A stretch of DNA of 64,000 nucleotides from Distichodus sexfasciatus (GCA_032718565.1 JAVGVS010000110.1:434001-498000), one strand, 5' to 3'; positions 1-12,719 are shown, counted from the first letter of the stretch. Notes: generated by a model from the letters alone, not told the origin. Program-made: numbers and translations.

Positions 1-179
1 GCCGTATAAAATCCCGCCTCAGACTTTGGATATGCCTGGCACAAGCGCTAACTTTCCCATGTACAATAAATGATATTGGCTGGAAATATCGGGCAAATCT
101 TAGCACCGGTCCGATGCCGATGACTTTGAAAAAATATCAGCCAATTCCGATATGATTCCGATTTCATCGTGCATCCCTA
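1..179. mobile_element. hAT-type terminal fragment (copy 1)
   Basis: The window opens in a repeat that ends with GTGCATCCCT near 170-179, the usual inner face of fish hAT termini reading CAGGGATGCAC on the other strand. The same sequence, about 165 bp and clearly alignable, recurs at 56076-56251. The stretch carries repeated GATTCCGAT/ATCGG motifs typical of hAT subterminal regions. No coding capacity is visible and the left end is outside the window. Confidence 0.65.
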
Positions 180-764
180 ATAATTACCTGGTTAACAATG
201 TAGTCAGTAATCTGATCTACGTATCACTATATTAAAGAAACGTAACTTGATTGCCATTCATTACGTTTTACTTACTCTGAGAAACACAAAGCACAGTGAG
301 ATCACTCTGACGCATTTGAACCCAAACCGAACTTGCACATGAATGACCGAAGGACCTCTCACACACCGGTTTGATTAAAATCCTCCAGAACATTTTATTC
401 CGGCTGTTCATAAGCCATGTCCCCATAATAAAGCTGTAGTGGCACTTTAATATATTCACAAAACCTCAATTTGAGTCCTCGAACGTGTCTTTCTAGCCGC
501 TTTAACGTACGCGGCGAGGACAGAAAGCAGCTTCACGCCCACTTCCCCTGGAGATCTTCCTCCTCATCGTACACATTAAGTTGGATGGTTTATATTATGT
601 TCGGAATTGAAAAGCAAAATTGTCCATTATGGTGTGAGCGGGTGATAAGTGTGCATAATTTTCAGGTTTGATAGACTTCATAGACTTGGGAGCGAGAGGA
701 GAAAGATTAAATGAGAGGAGAGGATTGTGGGATATTCATTATACCGACAGGCCTGTATTGTCCA

Positions 765-1030
765 TATGGTGTGTGTGAGTGTGTGTGTGTGTGTGTTCAT
801 GTATTTAGGGGGTTGGGTGGACCTGACTGTCCCTTTAAAAGATTTTTATCCATTTTTCTGGCACTGTGGGGACATTGGAGCGGTCCCCATGAGGAGAAAA
901 TTTTTTTTCTAGAAAATGTCCATGTTTTATTTGACAAGCTTAGGCTAGGGTTAGGTGTGTTGTTTACATCTAGTTATTATGGGAATTGATGGAAGTACCT
1001 CGCAAAGATAGAAATACAAGAATATCTGTG
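765..1030 (+). repeat. (GT)n-linked interspersed repeat, copy 1
   Basis: A (GT)n run leads into TTCATGTATTTAG, then a block with CCCCATGAGGAGAAAA and GTCCATGTTTTAT, and ends in CGCAAAGATAGAAATACAAG before another GT run. Related blocks occur at 4325-4395 (+, partial), 5565-5660 (-, partial), 9085-9420 (-) and 9590-9800 continuing at 10148-10205 (+). It is a multicopy non-coding element flanked by microsatellite; its class is unknown. Confidence 0.6.
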
Positions 1031-3744
1031 TTTGTTTACCTTAATAACGGGGAATGTGACCTGTTTGCACTTCGATAAAGTGGGGACGTGTGTCATTATG
1101 TGGTCGTAAAACCCACAATAGGTATTCGGTCTCAGTGTGATTATATGTAAAGTTCCTGGGTGTTCAAATCGGTATGTTTATAAGAGTGGTTTTGCTTTCT
1201 GATGTATATTTATGGTGCAGCTGCTCCCCAGCACTGATCTTTCACACACACACACACTCATCCTCTTTCCCTTCATCTTTCCAGCTTTACTCTGCTGGAT
1301 AGAGGGAGTTTGGGGTCAATTATTGCTGCATCTCTCCAGTTCCGCATCCTGACCATGGCTAAAAGTTAAAGCAACTCCCCAAGCCTGTGTGTTTAGTATG
1401 TGTGTTTAGAGTGTGTGTTTTGTGGAATTCACCAGAAAATGTGAACCCCGTTTTTTCTCAGCAGGACCTCCGTTCTCACCCCTGTGTTATTGCTGGAGCA
1501 TTCCTCGTTCTCACACTCCAGGTGCTCATTTTTGTGGAGACTATTCAGAAGAAGTAACTAGTAAGCATCACATAGTCATTCTATTGGAGGTTATTAGTTA
1601 GGTGTGACATATGAATCCGCTGTATTAACTAAAGGTGTGGCTATTTGATCAAATATATCAAAACATTATTGGTGACATTTTGGCTTTATTCAGCATGTAC
1701 AAAGCTACTAATTTGATAAATACATGCCTAAAAAGAACTTCAAAAAAAGAGAAGAAAGCCATGTCTGCTCTACATAACATGGCTAAATATAAAAAGAAGG
1801 CTAATGGAGCTATTGTATAATGTGGCTGTTAATAATGTATTGTATAAAATGACCTTTAGCATAAGACAAATTAGAGTATTTTTAGCAAAACTTTTGCGTG
1901 GCTAAACTCTGCTGTGTGTCAGGACATGGATATGGTTAAATATAAATTATTTGACATATAATATACAATTTAATATCATATTTTATTATAAATAAAAATA
2001 TTATATATGTCTGAGTGGATATTGTATCAATTCTCCAAATATATCAGCGCTTTTGGGTTTGAGAAAGTGTGATATAATGTAAACAATAATAATAGCCATA
2101 ATAATAAAAGAAAGCTAATGGAAAAGCAATAGATGGGTGATATTTATACAAAGCTGTTAATATACCTAACTATGAGTGGAAGCTAATTAAAGCTAACCAA
2201 ATTAAGCATTTTAGCCAAATTTATGCAAGCCTCCCAGCATTATTACATATCAGGACATGAAGATATGGTTAAACCTATATAAAATGTAATGGTGATATTT
2301 AGGACAAACCTTTTGCTAACTGTAGGCTGAAAAGTTAATGGAAAATTTGGTATTGAAAAGTTATGCTCCGGACCACAACCCCGTTCTGTAAAGCTGCTAA
2401 TGCTGGCAGCTAATAGTGTCTTGGCATAAGTTGCATACAAAAGATAGAATGTCAAGAAACTGTTGGTTAACTGTGAGAAAAATACTTGGAGACTTTTAGC
2501 ATAAGTTTGCATCAGCACAACACTGCTGTGTAGAAAGCTGCTAATGTGGCTAGCTTTGAATATAGGCTTATGGGCAACAATGGCATACTTTCTGCTGCTC
2601 TGAACAAAAGTGCTATTTTTGTATAGCAGTATAAATATATAAATACAAATATGTGACATTTAGGACAGAGCCACAGAACTGCTAATGTATTTAACAGTGA
2701 ATACCTATGAGGACTTTTAGCACGTTCAAATATCAGCTTTTGATGTGATTTATACTTATAGCATAAATTTCACTAAAAAAGCTAATGTCAACGTTGCTTT
2801 ACATGAAATAAAAACTGTGTGACTACATATCAACGCTTGAACTACACCAAATAAAAAGTTGTACACTAAGCACCTGATGATTGTTGGTGCCAACAAGGCT
2901 AACTATGTGTATTTAAACTTAAACCGCGTTCCCATTGGCTTCCATTTGCAGTTAGCCACATTACCGGTGGCAGCGTTTGATGCGCCATTAATCCTCATCC
3001 TCCCTCTGAGAAGTAGCAAGCGAGCAGCTCTAGTTTTTGGTTGTCAGAGGAAAGAAAAGCGCGGCAACCAAGAAACGTGTCCCTGTCAGAGATTAAGCAA
3101 AATTCCATAAATTGATTATACCAAATGGCCGCAGCGGTCTTGATGAGCAATAATAATTAAGTGTGGGTCTTGTCGCTCGAAGAAGCGAACCGTGTCCCGC
3201 TAATCCGCATGGTGATGGCCAGAGAATGGACCAAGCCCTGGAAGTTCAAAGCTAATGCAAAAGTCGTCAGAAGCTGACGGCGTCTTCTCGGCCTCCAGGT
3301 CGTGCTTTATTCTGGCATCGGTAGTCTTCAAAACCCAGCTTTCGTTTAGAAGCGATGGAAGCTGGAATTGTGTTGATTTTGTTTGGTTACTGGATAAAAT
3401 TTGGGAAAAAATAGCTGATGCCCAAAAACTAGCTAATAAGCAAGAGCTCCTCGCTAAATTAATGTAGAGCAGCTGAAACCCCACTTGAGTAAAAGTGAAG
3501 ATTTACTGTGATGAAAGCAGCTACAGAAGCCGAATTGAGCCTAAAAAGCGGCTTCCTTCAACCTTATTTGTCCTTATTTTGGGGCAAACTTATTTTGAGC
3601 CGTCCTGTCAAGCGTAATTACTGCACTGGCAGATAAACACGCCCCAAAATAGACTAAAAAATATATTAGCATTAATAGTTTCCAAAATGAGAACCCTTAA
3701 AGTAGAAGATGTTTTCACCTTTCATTATAAATATAGTTAAAGTG

Positions 3745-3979
3745 AATTAAAAGCGAGTTATTATTGGTCATGTAGACACACCACAGTACCACACGGTGCA
3801 CCACAATGAAATCTTCAACCCCATCCGTGAAGGGCAGTCTTTGGTAGCTAATACCAGGCAGCACCGGGGAAGAAGGCTTGGGGACGGTACCTTGCTCATG
3901 AGTACCTCAGTGATACCTTTACTGGTCCGGGACTTGATCACGGGGTCAACTTCACAACGTTACACTACCAACTGCTGAT
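3745..3979 (-). mobile_element. tRNA-derived SINE, family A
   Basis: One of about nine copies of a roughly 230-bp SINE in the window. Read on the minus strand, the consensus has a tRNA-like head with an A-box-like GGCGTAACGGTTA and a B-box GGTTCGAATCC, then a body with CCACTGCTCCTTCATGGATG and a tail with ACAATGACAAATAATCAC. This copy is diverged at the head. Other copies: 14703-14935, 21033-21258, 22436-22665, 28799-28995, 34420-34635, 39025-39215, 40438-40630 and 52123-52370. Confidence 0.75.
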
Positions 3980-5700
3980 CTCATTGCTTTGATTGTTTGG
4001 CCAGTTCACGATGGTGGAGATCCATACATTGTTCAGCTGGAATATTACCAAGAATATTTAGGCATTTCCTCCTCCTCCTCCTCGTCCATCCTTCGTTCTG
4101 TTCATCTGTGAAGGCTGTGGGATGAGAGGGTGGAGCGACCGACTCGTATGTTACACCCACACACCTCCATTACATGGCTCTGTCTGCTGTCGGCACATGA
4201 TAACATATGTTAACCATAAAGACATAATGAGGTGTGTATATGTGTGTGTGTGTGTATTTATGTCATAACGATGATGAAACCTGAGTGACAATGCTTTTTC
4301 GTTTATGCGTATGCTGGGCTTATTGTTCATGTATTTAGTAGGGGTGTGAGGACCTGGCTGTCCCCCTAAAACCACTTTTATTTATTTTACTTTTATTTCT
4401 CTCCTCGACTCCTTCTCGAAGCTTGACGCTGCGCTCGTGTGAGTGACAACAAGGCTTCAGCATCGATTGGCTACTGGTGTGACATATAGCCAATCAGAGA
4501 GTGTTGTGGGCGGGACATTAAATGAAGCAGTGAGTCGAGAGTGCGTTTCCTAATAGCGCACCTTGTTGTTTACTTAATATCAGTGACGTCACAAGTAAAC
4601 ACTGATCACCATAATCATCAAGATGCCTGATGCTAGCCCCTCTGATAATCGGCCCGACCCTTAATAATAAGTCAATGTAGATAGACTTAGGACCTGGAAG
4701 ATGTGTTTGTGTGTGTGTGTGTGTGTGTGTGAGGCATGAAGGACACCCTTTACGAAAGACGTCCAATGCTTTACACAGCAGTAAAACATCAAGCAAAGAG
4801 GCAGGCGATGAGGAAGAGAAAGATGCTGAAAGAGAGAGCGAAGGGGGGAGAGAGAGAGAGAGAGAGAGAGAGCGACCCTGAAACAACAAAAGTATTTATT
4901 GGCAACGACAGCAGTTAAACTTCTGGAGCTAACTCTTAAAGTCTGTGTGTGTGTGTGTGTGTGTTTTGGTGTGTGTTGTGTGAGGTTTGTGCCCCACAGC
5001 GTGCTCAGAAGCTATCCATGACTCCTTTCTCTCAATAAAGAGGGAACATGCGTTGTGACAATAAGACACGTCTCAAAGGTTTGGGCTGAAGAATTTTCAG
5101 ACTCAGCTTTAATCATGTCAAAGAGTTCAAAACGTCTCACTGAGTCTGTGTGTGTATATGTGTGGTAGTAGTAGTAGTGGCAGGGGAGAGAGATCACGCC
5201 TGGCTTCTAAAGGAGCATTGCTCTGATTTTTTCGTTTGCTGGTATGCGAGCCATTATTACACACTTGGCCTTGAGTGAGAGATCATTCTTTTCATAAATG
5301 CAACCAAAGCAACTGTAATTACAATAAATAATCCTTTATTACTGTTAGGCTACTTTCTTACACATGGTAGCATAACACACACACTCACACACACAAACAC
5401 ACACCTAATCCAGTCGCACTCAGTGCTGGTCTTAATTCTGTGCTAAACTCCTGCAGGGGAGCTCACAGGCAGTTGAGAGAACGCAGGTATCGCAGCTCAC
5501 TAATGTGCAGCCAGCTTTCAACCTGACTGTGAAACCACCGGCCTTTTACACACACACACACACACACAAAAGAATTTAAAGAATATAGGCATTATGGGGA
5601 GGGAGAAGTTAAGTTTGAACAAAAATTGTGGGTTTTACCTGTAGGGGCAGTAATCATGCTGTCCAAAGTGTTTCCCTGTATGCCGAAATAATGGAAATAA

Positions 5701-5732
5701 TATATATATATATATATATATATAACATATAT

Positions 5733-5778
<46 letters not shown>
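5701..5778. repeat. (AT)n microsatellite
   Basis: Alternating AT interrupted by two ATAACATAT words, flanked by CA repeats. Simple sequence only. Confidence 0.95.
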
Positions 5779-5788
<10 letters not shown>

Positions 5789-7286
5789 TACAAATATAAA
5801 AGAGTAAATAAAAAAAGTTCTGTGGCATATGAAGGACAGTCTTTGTTAACTGCACAGTTGGTTTACATCACCACTGGGCGCTTATCATGAATATTAAACT
5901 AACTTAACAGAATCATGGGATATGTTGTGGTTCTCCGGGGCGGCAACCAAGCTCTTTTCTTTGCGTTTGTCTGAATTTCGGCAGAAATTCGCCCGGAAAA
6001 CACTGCATGCAGCGATTATTTGACGCCATCCCAATGCACAGCCGACCGAACGCAGGTCACGGAGGCCCATGTGGACGCTCTGATTCACTCCAATGAGCAG
6101 TAAAACGGTCTCCGTTCAGTCCGCGTTCGTCTGACGCCGCGAAAGGTGGAGGGGGAGAAGAGGATTGCGAAATGAAGTTGATTCGAGGTTCTAAATTCAG
6201 TTCATTTTTGATTTATGGGCCAGCCCTATTACAACAACTTAATATTAATACACACACAGACACCTCCAGATGATTTAATCTCCCGGTGAAATGTCACAGA
6301 GCCTTTAATGAGGTATGATAGCTGATCTCTCACACACACAAACACACACACACACACACAGAAACGTCATGTTATGAAGTCGACGCAGGACTGATGCGTT
6401 CACCAGCTCGTTACTCTGCAGCGTTGGTCTCGAGTCTTGGCGCTACGCATTGCTAATGAGAGAAGTTCAAGGCAGCGTAATTGGTGTGTGTAATTTAGCT
6501 GGAAGTGTGTGGCGTCGCGTCTGCCGTGGGTGCGCGTTAAGCAAGGCTAGCAGCTAGTTAATTAGCCAGCTTAGCGCTAATTAATTTCCTGACGTTTTGT
6601 TCTCTAACCTGTCTTTTAGGAGTGGAGATGCAGCATAGTGTGTGTAGGGTGTAGATGTATAATGGTATTAGTTACAAGCGTGTTCATTTATGCAGTGTGT
6701 GTGTTTATGTGTTCGTTTCCAATATGTGTATCGTTGTCTGAGCGTGTTTATTTCTGACGTGTGTAGTTGTGTGTGTGACTCGTGATAAAGATTATTTTGC
6801 TAGTGTAATCTGTATAAATTTTGTGAGAATGTGTGTGTGTGGAAAGAAATTGATGTGCATATATCTATAATTTTGTTTTTCGTATTTATGTGTTAGCCAA
6901 TCACATTCACATTTTTGGGTGCGCTGTCCCTTTAAAAGTACATTAAAGGCGCAGTGTGTTTGAAGCCTGGGGGAGATTAGCAAGAACTGCAGCCCAACGC
7001 TGGGCTAAAACTAGCCGTGAGGATTATACCCGGATCTTCGCTATTGTCTGAGAAACAAGCCTCCAACCTTCACGTCTGGAATTCCGCCTGGATTCACGTC
7101 ACAAAGACGATTCCCGAAACAGAAACTCCACTATACACCAAACGCGGATCTTACTTTCAGCCATTAACATCCGCAGAGTCTGAGTCAAAATTCTGGATCG
7201 CCGCGTACCAGGAAAACCACTTTTATATAACTTTATGTAATTAATAGAATTCCACCACTCGATTGTGAGAATACGTAGCAAAATTA

Positions 7287-7901
7287 GGGGTCCAAGCACG
7301 GATTGCTCATGAAACCCTCTTGTAATTGTTCTGTTTCTTCTTTGTTATTAATTTTTTCTCCCACAAAACAGATTGTGCAGCTTGAACCGTAATTCACAGA
7401 AGGCTGAAATGTTCAGGATAAGTAGGAATGCTAGGAAGGCCGAAAATCATAGGGAAGGGGGCGCTTAGAGGGCACTTATGACAGCACATAAAGATCTGTG
7501 ACGTCATAACCGAGCTTTTATAATTTACATTAAAAGATAGAAAACCAACAAATTCTATATGAACACTGTTAGAGGTTAGTTTCTTTATAAACACAACTTA
7601 TTGAAACTGTCAGCTTTTTCATTTCACTTTATTGTTCTCTGTCATGATACGATTAATGTAATATGGTTTTATCTTATGTCATTTCACTTTATTGTTCTAC
7701 ATTATGATATAATTAATGTAGTTAATCAAAACTATGGAAGACGGAAATATACAATGATACAATAGGGGCGCTAAATGCTACATAAATTTAAGTGATGTCA
7801 TAATTGAGCTTTTTTGCGCTTTTTTGTTGCTAATTTTGACTTCTGACCCACCGTTTTCTTTAACACCACAGCTGCTGTTGTGCAACTTATGCTTGGACCC
7901 C
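7287..7901. mobile_element. MITE with GGGGTCCAAGCA terminal inverted repeats
   Basis: The left end reads GGGGTCCAAGCAC (7287-7299) and the right end TGCTTGGACCCC (7890-7901), a 12-bp perfect inverted match. No open transposase frame lies between them. Inside, a block with CATTTCACTTTATTGTTCT occurs twice (about 7620 and 7680), and a block with GGGGCGCT and TGATGTCATAA-like words also occurs twice (about 7460-7520 and 7765-7815), so the interior is partly duplicated. No clear target duplication was seen. Confidence 0.7.
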
Positions 7902-8063
7902 GCGTACGGCTGCAATTTTTGTGAAATGAATGTCATTTAACAGTTAACCAAACACTGCCTCCTACTGACTCGGATGACAACAAAATGCATTCCTAATTCC
8001 TAATTTCTAATATTATATCAACCCCAACTGTTAATACCACACCCTTATTAAACACAGTATTAA

Positions 8064-8638
8064 CCAGACCCACCAGGATTTTGCGATGTTGTGATCGCAA
8101 CTGTTAACACAAATTCAGCCAATCTCTGCAATTTTGAATAATTACCGCAACTTTTCCGCAATTTTTGACCAATTACTGTCATTTCCCACAAAGCGTTGAG
8201 CCATACGACAGCGAACCAATGTCCTTGTTACGTTTGGAAGATGCAGGAAACGTGTGATTAAAACGCCTCAGATAACTAAATGGTTAAAGTTTAACACAAA
8301 TAATAGTAGTGGTTTTGTCAGTCAGTCAGTCAGTCAATCTTGATCTCTATCGGGGTCGTGGGGACCGAAACGTATCCCAGGACTATGGGTGCGAGGTGGG
8401 GACCAGCCCTGGGCAGGCGCCAACACACCGCAGGGCGTATAGTTTTGTAGTTCTCTTCGTTTTAATTCGTTGTTAGCAAATAATTATATAGGGGAAAATC
8501 GCAACTTCTTTTGCAACTATATTGCAACAAAAGTACCACAACTTTTGACGCAATTTTAAAGAAAAGCCGCTGCAGAATTTGGCATTTTTTACGCCGCAAC
8601 AATCTCAAAAAAGGCCTGCAAAGTCCTGGAGGGACTGA
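8064..8638. mobile_element. TTAA-flanked MITE with nested SINE
   Basis: Terminal inverted repeats CAGACCCACCAGGATTTTGC (from 8065) and, on the other strand, CAGTCCCTCCAGGACTTTGC (ending 8637) are flanked by TTAA on both sides (8060-8063 and 8639-8642). TTAA duplications are typical of piggyBac and Kolobok superfamilies; which one applies is not decided here. The element is non-coding and carries a family-B SINE tail fragment (8318-8447). Confidence 0.75.
8318..8447 (-). mobile_element. SINE family B, 3' fragment
   Basis: The reverse complement reads like the 3' half of family B: GCCTGCCCAGGGCTGGTCCC, then a CCTGGGATA word and a GGTCCCCACGACC-like end. It lies inside the TTAA-flanked MITE and is therefore the younger insertion. 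The repeated word CAGTCAGTCAGT marks the junction near 8318-8335. Confidence 0.65.
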
Positions 8639-9084
8639 TTAAGAGTCTGAAGAATAGATCATTCCCCTTTTCCCACATACATTGGCATTTCCCTCAAGCT
8701 TCCTGTTATTATACTTGATTTTGTGACTCCATAAAAGCTAATGAGATAACTAGATAATGAAATTTAACCTAAGGCACATTGATTTACAGCTGCAAGTGTT
8801 GCTTAATGACAGCTGGAGCGTCTTCCAGTAGTTTTTCTGCACAAATATTGATATATATACATATATATATATATATAAATCATGCTATAAAGGCTGTCAT
8901 TTTAAAATGAATGTTATTAACCGGTTACGAATTAGAGAATAGACATCAGAAAAACTGGTACGTAACCATCTAAAAACAGTCAGCAAGATTTATTCCAGAC
9001 TCATTATCATCGCGAACACACTCACGCTTCACATTCCAGGAAACACACATGCTTCATTAACTGTCCTCAACTCACACACACTCA

Positions 9085-9420
9085 CACACACACACACACA
9101 CACACTAGTTTAAGAATATGAGCATTATGGGGAGTGAGATTTTAAAGGGAGAAGTTGAGCTTGAATACAAAATGTGGGTTTTACGTCCCCATAATGACAC
9201 ACGTCCCCACTTGATCAGTCCGTCATCTAATCAAAGTGCTCTTTGTGGAAGTAAACAAACACACACACATACACTTGTAAGGACCTTGTAAGGACTATTT
9301 GAGCATGATGGGGACATGCAGTGATTTACTTTGTGGGGACTTGGGTTTTCGTCCTCATAATGACACGTCCCCACATTGTTGGTGTGTAATCAGGACAAGG
9401 TCCTCATATTGGGAGCTTTC
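9085..9420 (-). repeat. (GT)n-linked interspersed repeat, inverted copies
   Basis: Two consecutive minus-orientation blocks of the element described at 765-1030. They include CCCCATAATGACACACGTCC, a second TAATGACACGTCCCCAC and flanking (CA)n. The two blocks share the TTGTAAGGAC/GGGGAC vocabulary and look like a tandem pair. Confidence 0.55.
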
Positions 9421-9589
9421 CACACAAACACACACACACACACACACACAGCACATTATTTCACACACTGCTGCTTTTCCTGTATTCCTTTACTCTCTCT
9501 CTCTCTATACCAACACATTCTCTTTCATGTGTGCTTCTCTGTAAAGATGTTTAAAAATTCATTCGTAGCATCTCTGGGTCTCTCCTGCG

Positions 9590-10205
9590 TGTGTGTGTGT
9601 GTTCATGTATGTAGGGGGTTGTGAGGTTTGTATGGCTTTTTGAGCGGTCTCCATGAGGAGAAATGATTTTACAGAAAATGTGCATGTTTTATGTGAGAAA
9701 CGAAAAGAGAGAAAAGATGTGCTTTTGGTTACTGAGGTTAGGAGTGAGGTCAGGGTGTAGCTGTAGAATTATTTATTACTATCTAGCCATTACAGTCACA
9801 CATTTTGGGTGGCACAGTGGTCAGCGCTGTTGCCTCACCACGAGAACGTCCTGGGTTCGATCCCCGGATCTGAGTTTGTGTGCTCAACCCCCGTGTTGGT
9901 GTAGGTTTTCTCCAGTTGCTACGGTTTTAGCGCACAGTCCAAAGGCGTGCATTGTAGGTTGATTGGTGACTTTAAACTGGCCCCGTAAGGTGTGACTGAG
10001 AGTGTGTTTGTGTGAATGTGTGTGTGCCCTGTGGAGTGTCGGGGCCCACGCACGTAGTCCTGGGATAGACTCCGGTCCCCGTGACGCTGATAAAGATTAA
10101 GCGGTTCAGAAAATCAATGAATGAATGAATGAATGAATGAATGAATTGTCATTACGAGAGTCAACGGAAGGACCTCACAAATATAATAATACAAGTGTGT
10201 GTGTA
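9590..10205 (+). repeat. (GT)n-linked repeat split by a SINE
   Basis: The left half (9590-9800) follows the copy at 765-1030 through CCATGAGGAGAAA. The right half (10148-10205) resumes the same element (GGACCTCACAAATATAATAA, then ACAAGTGTGTG). Between them sits a full family-B SINE. CATTAC occurs on both sides of the SINE, consistent with a short target duplication. Confidence 0.65.
9806..10147 (+). mobile_element. tRNA-derived SINE, family B (full length)
   Basis: Starts with GGTGGCACAGTGGTCAGCGC (A-box region), then a B-box GGGTTCGATCCCC, a body with CACAGTCCAAAGGCGTGC, and a tail with CCGTGACGCTGATAAAGATT followed by (GAAT)n. The arrangement resembles the DANA/mermaid type described in cyprinids; that assignment is from memory of the family. 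Other copies: 19828-20130, 27843-28095 and 44650-44855 (minus), plus 3' fragments at 8318-8447 and 22925-22995. Confidence 0.8.
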
Positions 10206-10458
10206 GCATTTCTGTCTCTTTTCTCCAGCTGAGCATCTCACTTCTATCTTTACACCCGCTGTAGAAATGTGCCGAAAAACACAGAGTTAATATTTTGCCT
10301 CTCTTTCTGTTCTAGAATGGAAGGAGAGAAAAAGAATGCCAAAATATGAGGAAAGGAAAGTGCAAAATAAAGAGATGGAACATTGGAGAGAACTATAGAA
10401 AAGCTGAAACATCGCAGAAAGCTGAGAAATGGAGTGAAAAGTCTGAGAAATTTGTCAC

Positions 10459-10558
10459 TGTCTCCTCTCTCTCATTTTCTCTCACTTTCTTTCTCAAGTT
10501 TCAACATTTTTTATGATCTCTCTTCTCTCTCCGTCTTCCTCTTTTCTCTCACTCAGAC

Positions 10559-10593
<35 letters not shown>

Positions 10594-11092
10594 CAGCGTT
10601 ACACTTGGAACATTTTGATTTGTTTCTTTCTTTTTTCTCTCTTGCTCTCTCTCTTTTTCTCTAAGCTCCTCTTTTCGTTCATGATGTCTGCTTTTATATT
10701 TATCGCCCTCTCCTCTCTCTCCCTACGTTTTTATTTCTCTCTGTCTTTCTCTGTCTCACTCGCTGTCTGTCTGTCTCTCATATTTTCTCTCCCTCTTTCT
10801 GTCTCTCACGCTCTCTCCTCCTCTCTCTCTCTCTCTCGCTCTCTCTCTCTTTTCCCATTTTTCTCTCCCCCTCTTTCTGTCTTTCTCTGTCTCACTTTCC
10901 CTATCTCTGTCTCTCACACTCTCTTCGCCTCTCTCTCTTCTCTTTCTCTGTCTCTCTCTCTCTCTTTCTTTCTCTCTCCCTCTCTCTCTCTCGCTCCATT
11001 TCTCTCTCTCTCTGTCTTTCTCTGTCTCACTCTCTCTCTTTCTGTCTCTCACATTTTCTCTCCCTCTTTCTGTCTCTCACGCTCTCTCCACC

Positions 11093-11124
<32 letters not shown>

Positions 11125-11445
11125 TTCTCTAGGCAGCAAACCCTTTTCTCTTTTCTCACTTATTTTCATCCGTTTTATTCCTCTCTCCCCCACCAGCTAA
11201 CTCGTTCTCCCCTTCTCACTTGTTTTCTGACATCTTCATTCCTCCAAATCCAAGCATTTATCCCTCAGTCTTTCCCTTTTTCGCATTTCTCTCACCGTGT
11301 CAGATCGCTTCGTCCATCGCTCATCTGTCCATCTCTCTTTCTTTCCGTAACATTACTCCCCCGCTTGTTCTTCTCCTATCTCTACATCCATCCCTCTCTC
11401 CCGTGCCGCTCTTTCTTTCTCTCTCTCTCTCCTGTGTGGTGAATA
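10459..11445. repeat. 1-kb (CT)n-rich polypyrimidine tract
   Basis: Nearly pure pyrimidine on the plus strand with TCTC repeats, interrupted by CTGTCTTTCTCTGTCTCAC-like sub-repeats. Long apparent reading frames rich in Leu/Ser (plus) or Arg/Glu (minus) are by-products of the composition. Similar to 56636-57345. Confidence 0.95.
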
Positions 11446-11519
11446 AGAGATGGCTACTCATTGACTCGTCTCTCTCTCTTTCTCGGCAAAAGGCATCGTT
11501 TCATATTTAATGAGCGACA

Positions 11520-12719
11520 AACCGCCCGTGGCCCCGCGCCGGAGGGAGAGAGAAAGAGAGAAACCTACGGTTGAATTCCAAACCCGTTGAAACCCAGCGA
11601 GCGATATTTGATACTCTTGAATATTTCAGTACATTGTGGAGCTCCGAGCCGACGCTATTTCAACAGGATTTGCATGTGTTTGGCAAGGTACCTGGCACAT
11701 GGTAACACACTCACACACACACTCGTACACAAACGCTCCTTTTATTTATCCAGCTCCCCTTCTTGCACACACGTATACACACATCTCTCTGACAGCAGCG
11801 TCTTTTTCCTGAAGCACGAGTTCACCGAAGGGAACTCCAGCCGCGTTGTCTTGACCGGGGGCGGGGTCGTGCCCCTTTTGACAGCCACAGAGCAGAGGTG
11901 ATTGGCCCATTGGACAGTGATTGACGGGTTTGTGGCATTCTGTAAACATCCCGGTCAGTCCAACCTCCGTTCCAGCTCTTTTAAAGGTGGATTTTGTTTC
12001 TAAAAAAGCATATTATTCGTATCTAAAAGGGAACACATTTGTGCATCAAAACACGATGAGCTTTAATTGCATTTTTTAAAAATATATAATTATTAGTTGA
12101 ATAAATTTCTTAGCCTTGGCACTGCAGGATTAGTGTAATTAAAGACGACCTCAATAAAGGAATTCAATGTATTTTAATTCTCCCTCTCCAAAAAACTGAT
12201 AGCATTCAATTGACGCCGTAGGCCTTCACGGATGCACATAAATTAAATTATGCATAAAGAAATATATTTTGGAACTGAAAAGCTGCAAATTTATTGTTTC
12301 ATAAGGCCCAACATCTCAGTCTACACCTTCTCTACCTTGCAGCTTTCTTCTCTCACTCTCTCCTCCACTTATCACCCTACACAGTAACACGTCAGGCTAG
12401 ATGTTTGCCCGCCGGATTTGTGTGTTAGCGGGTGTAGGTTTATGTGTGTTTGCGTCTTGTCTCAAGTGCAATAGGCTTGGTTAGCTATCTCTCATGCACA
12501 TAGACGCTTTCTTTGCCTTGCGTCAGCTTTCCGCCGTTGGAAGGCATTTCCCACATCAAAGCCATCCTCACTTCCTCCATCCGACTTGTGGAGATTTCAC
12601 CACAGCTGTGCCTCATAATTATTTTATGCTGCTAATCAATGAGCAGTTTTACATTTTTTATATTTTTTTGCCAGGGTTTCGCCATATGAAAGTTCCTCAT
12701 TGACTGAGTAATGATTGCT
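11520..12719. other. intron 1 segment without recognisable gene
   Basis: Mostly unique sequence with CA/CT patches. No exon with supported splice sites was found. A GC-richer patch around 11800-11950 has no coding signature that I recognise. Confidence 0.45.

Larger units (their letters stand above)
180..7286. other. sh3rf3 intron 1, proximal visible part
   Basis: No convincing exon was found. The stretch holds (GT)n/(CA)n runs, a (GA)n run near 4848-4872, an (AT)n run at 5701-5778, repeated GT-linked elements, one SINE (about 3745-3979), and otherwise AT-rich unique sequence. Bases 1630-2900 contain many loosely spaced GCTAAT words but no clean repeat unit. Bases 2925-3470 and 5890-6130 look non-repetitive. 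Intron status is inferred from the first visible sh3rf3 exon starting at 15086 in the SH3-1 region, downstream of where the RING exon should be. Confidence 0.5.

Noticed and set aside
10513..11442. A 309-residue Leu/Ser-rich open frame
   Set aside because: It lies entirely in a (CT)n tract, with no complexity, splice sites or homology; open only because TCT/CTC codons lack stops.
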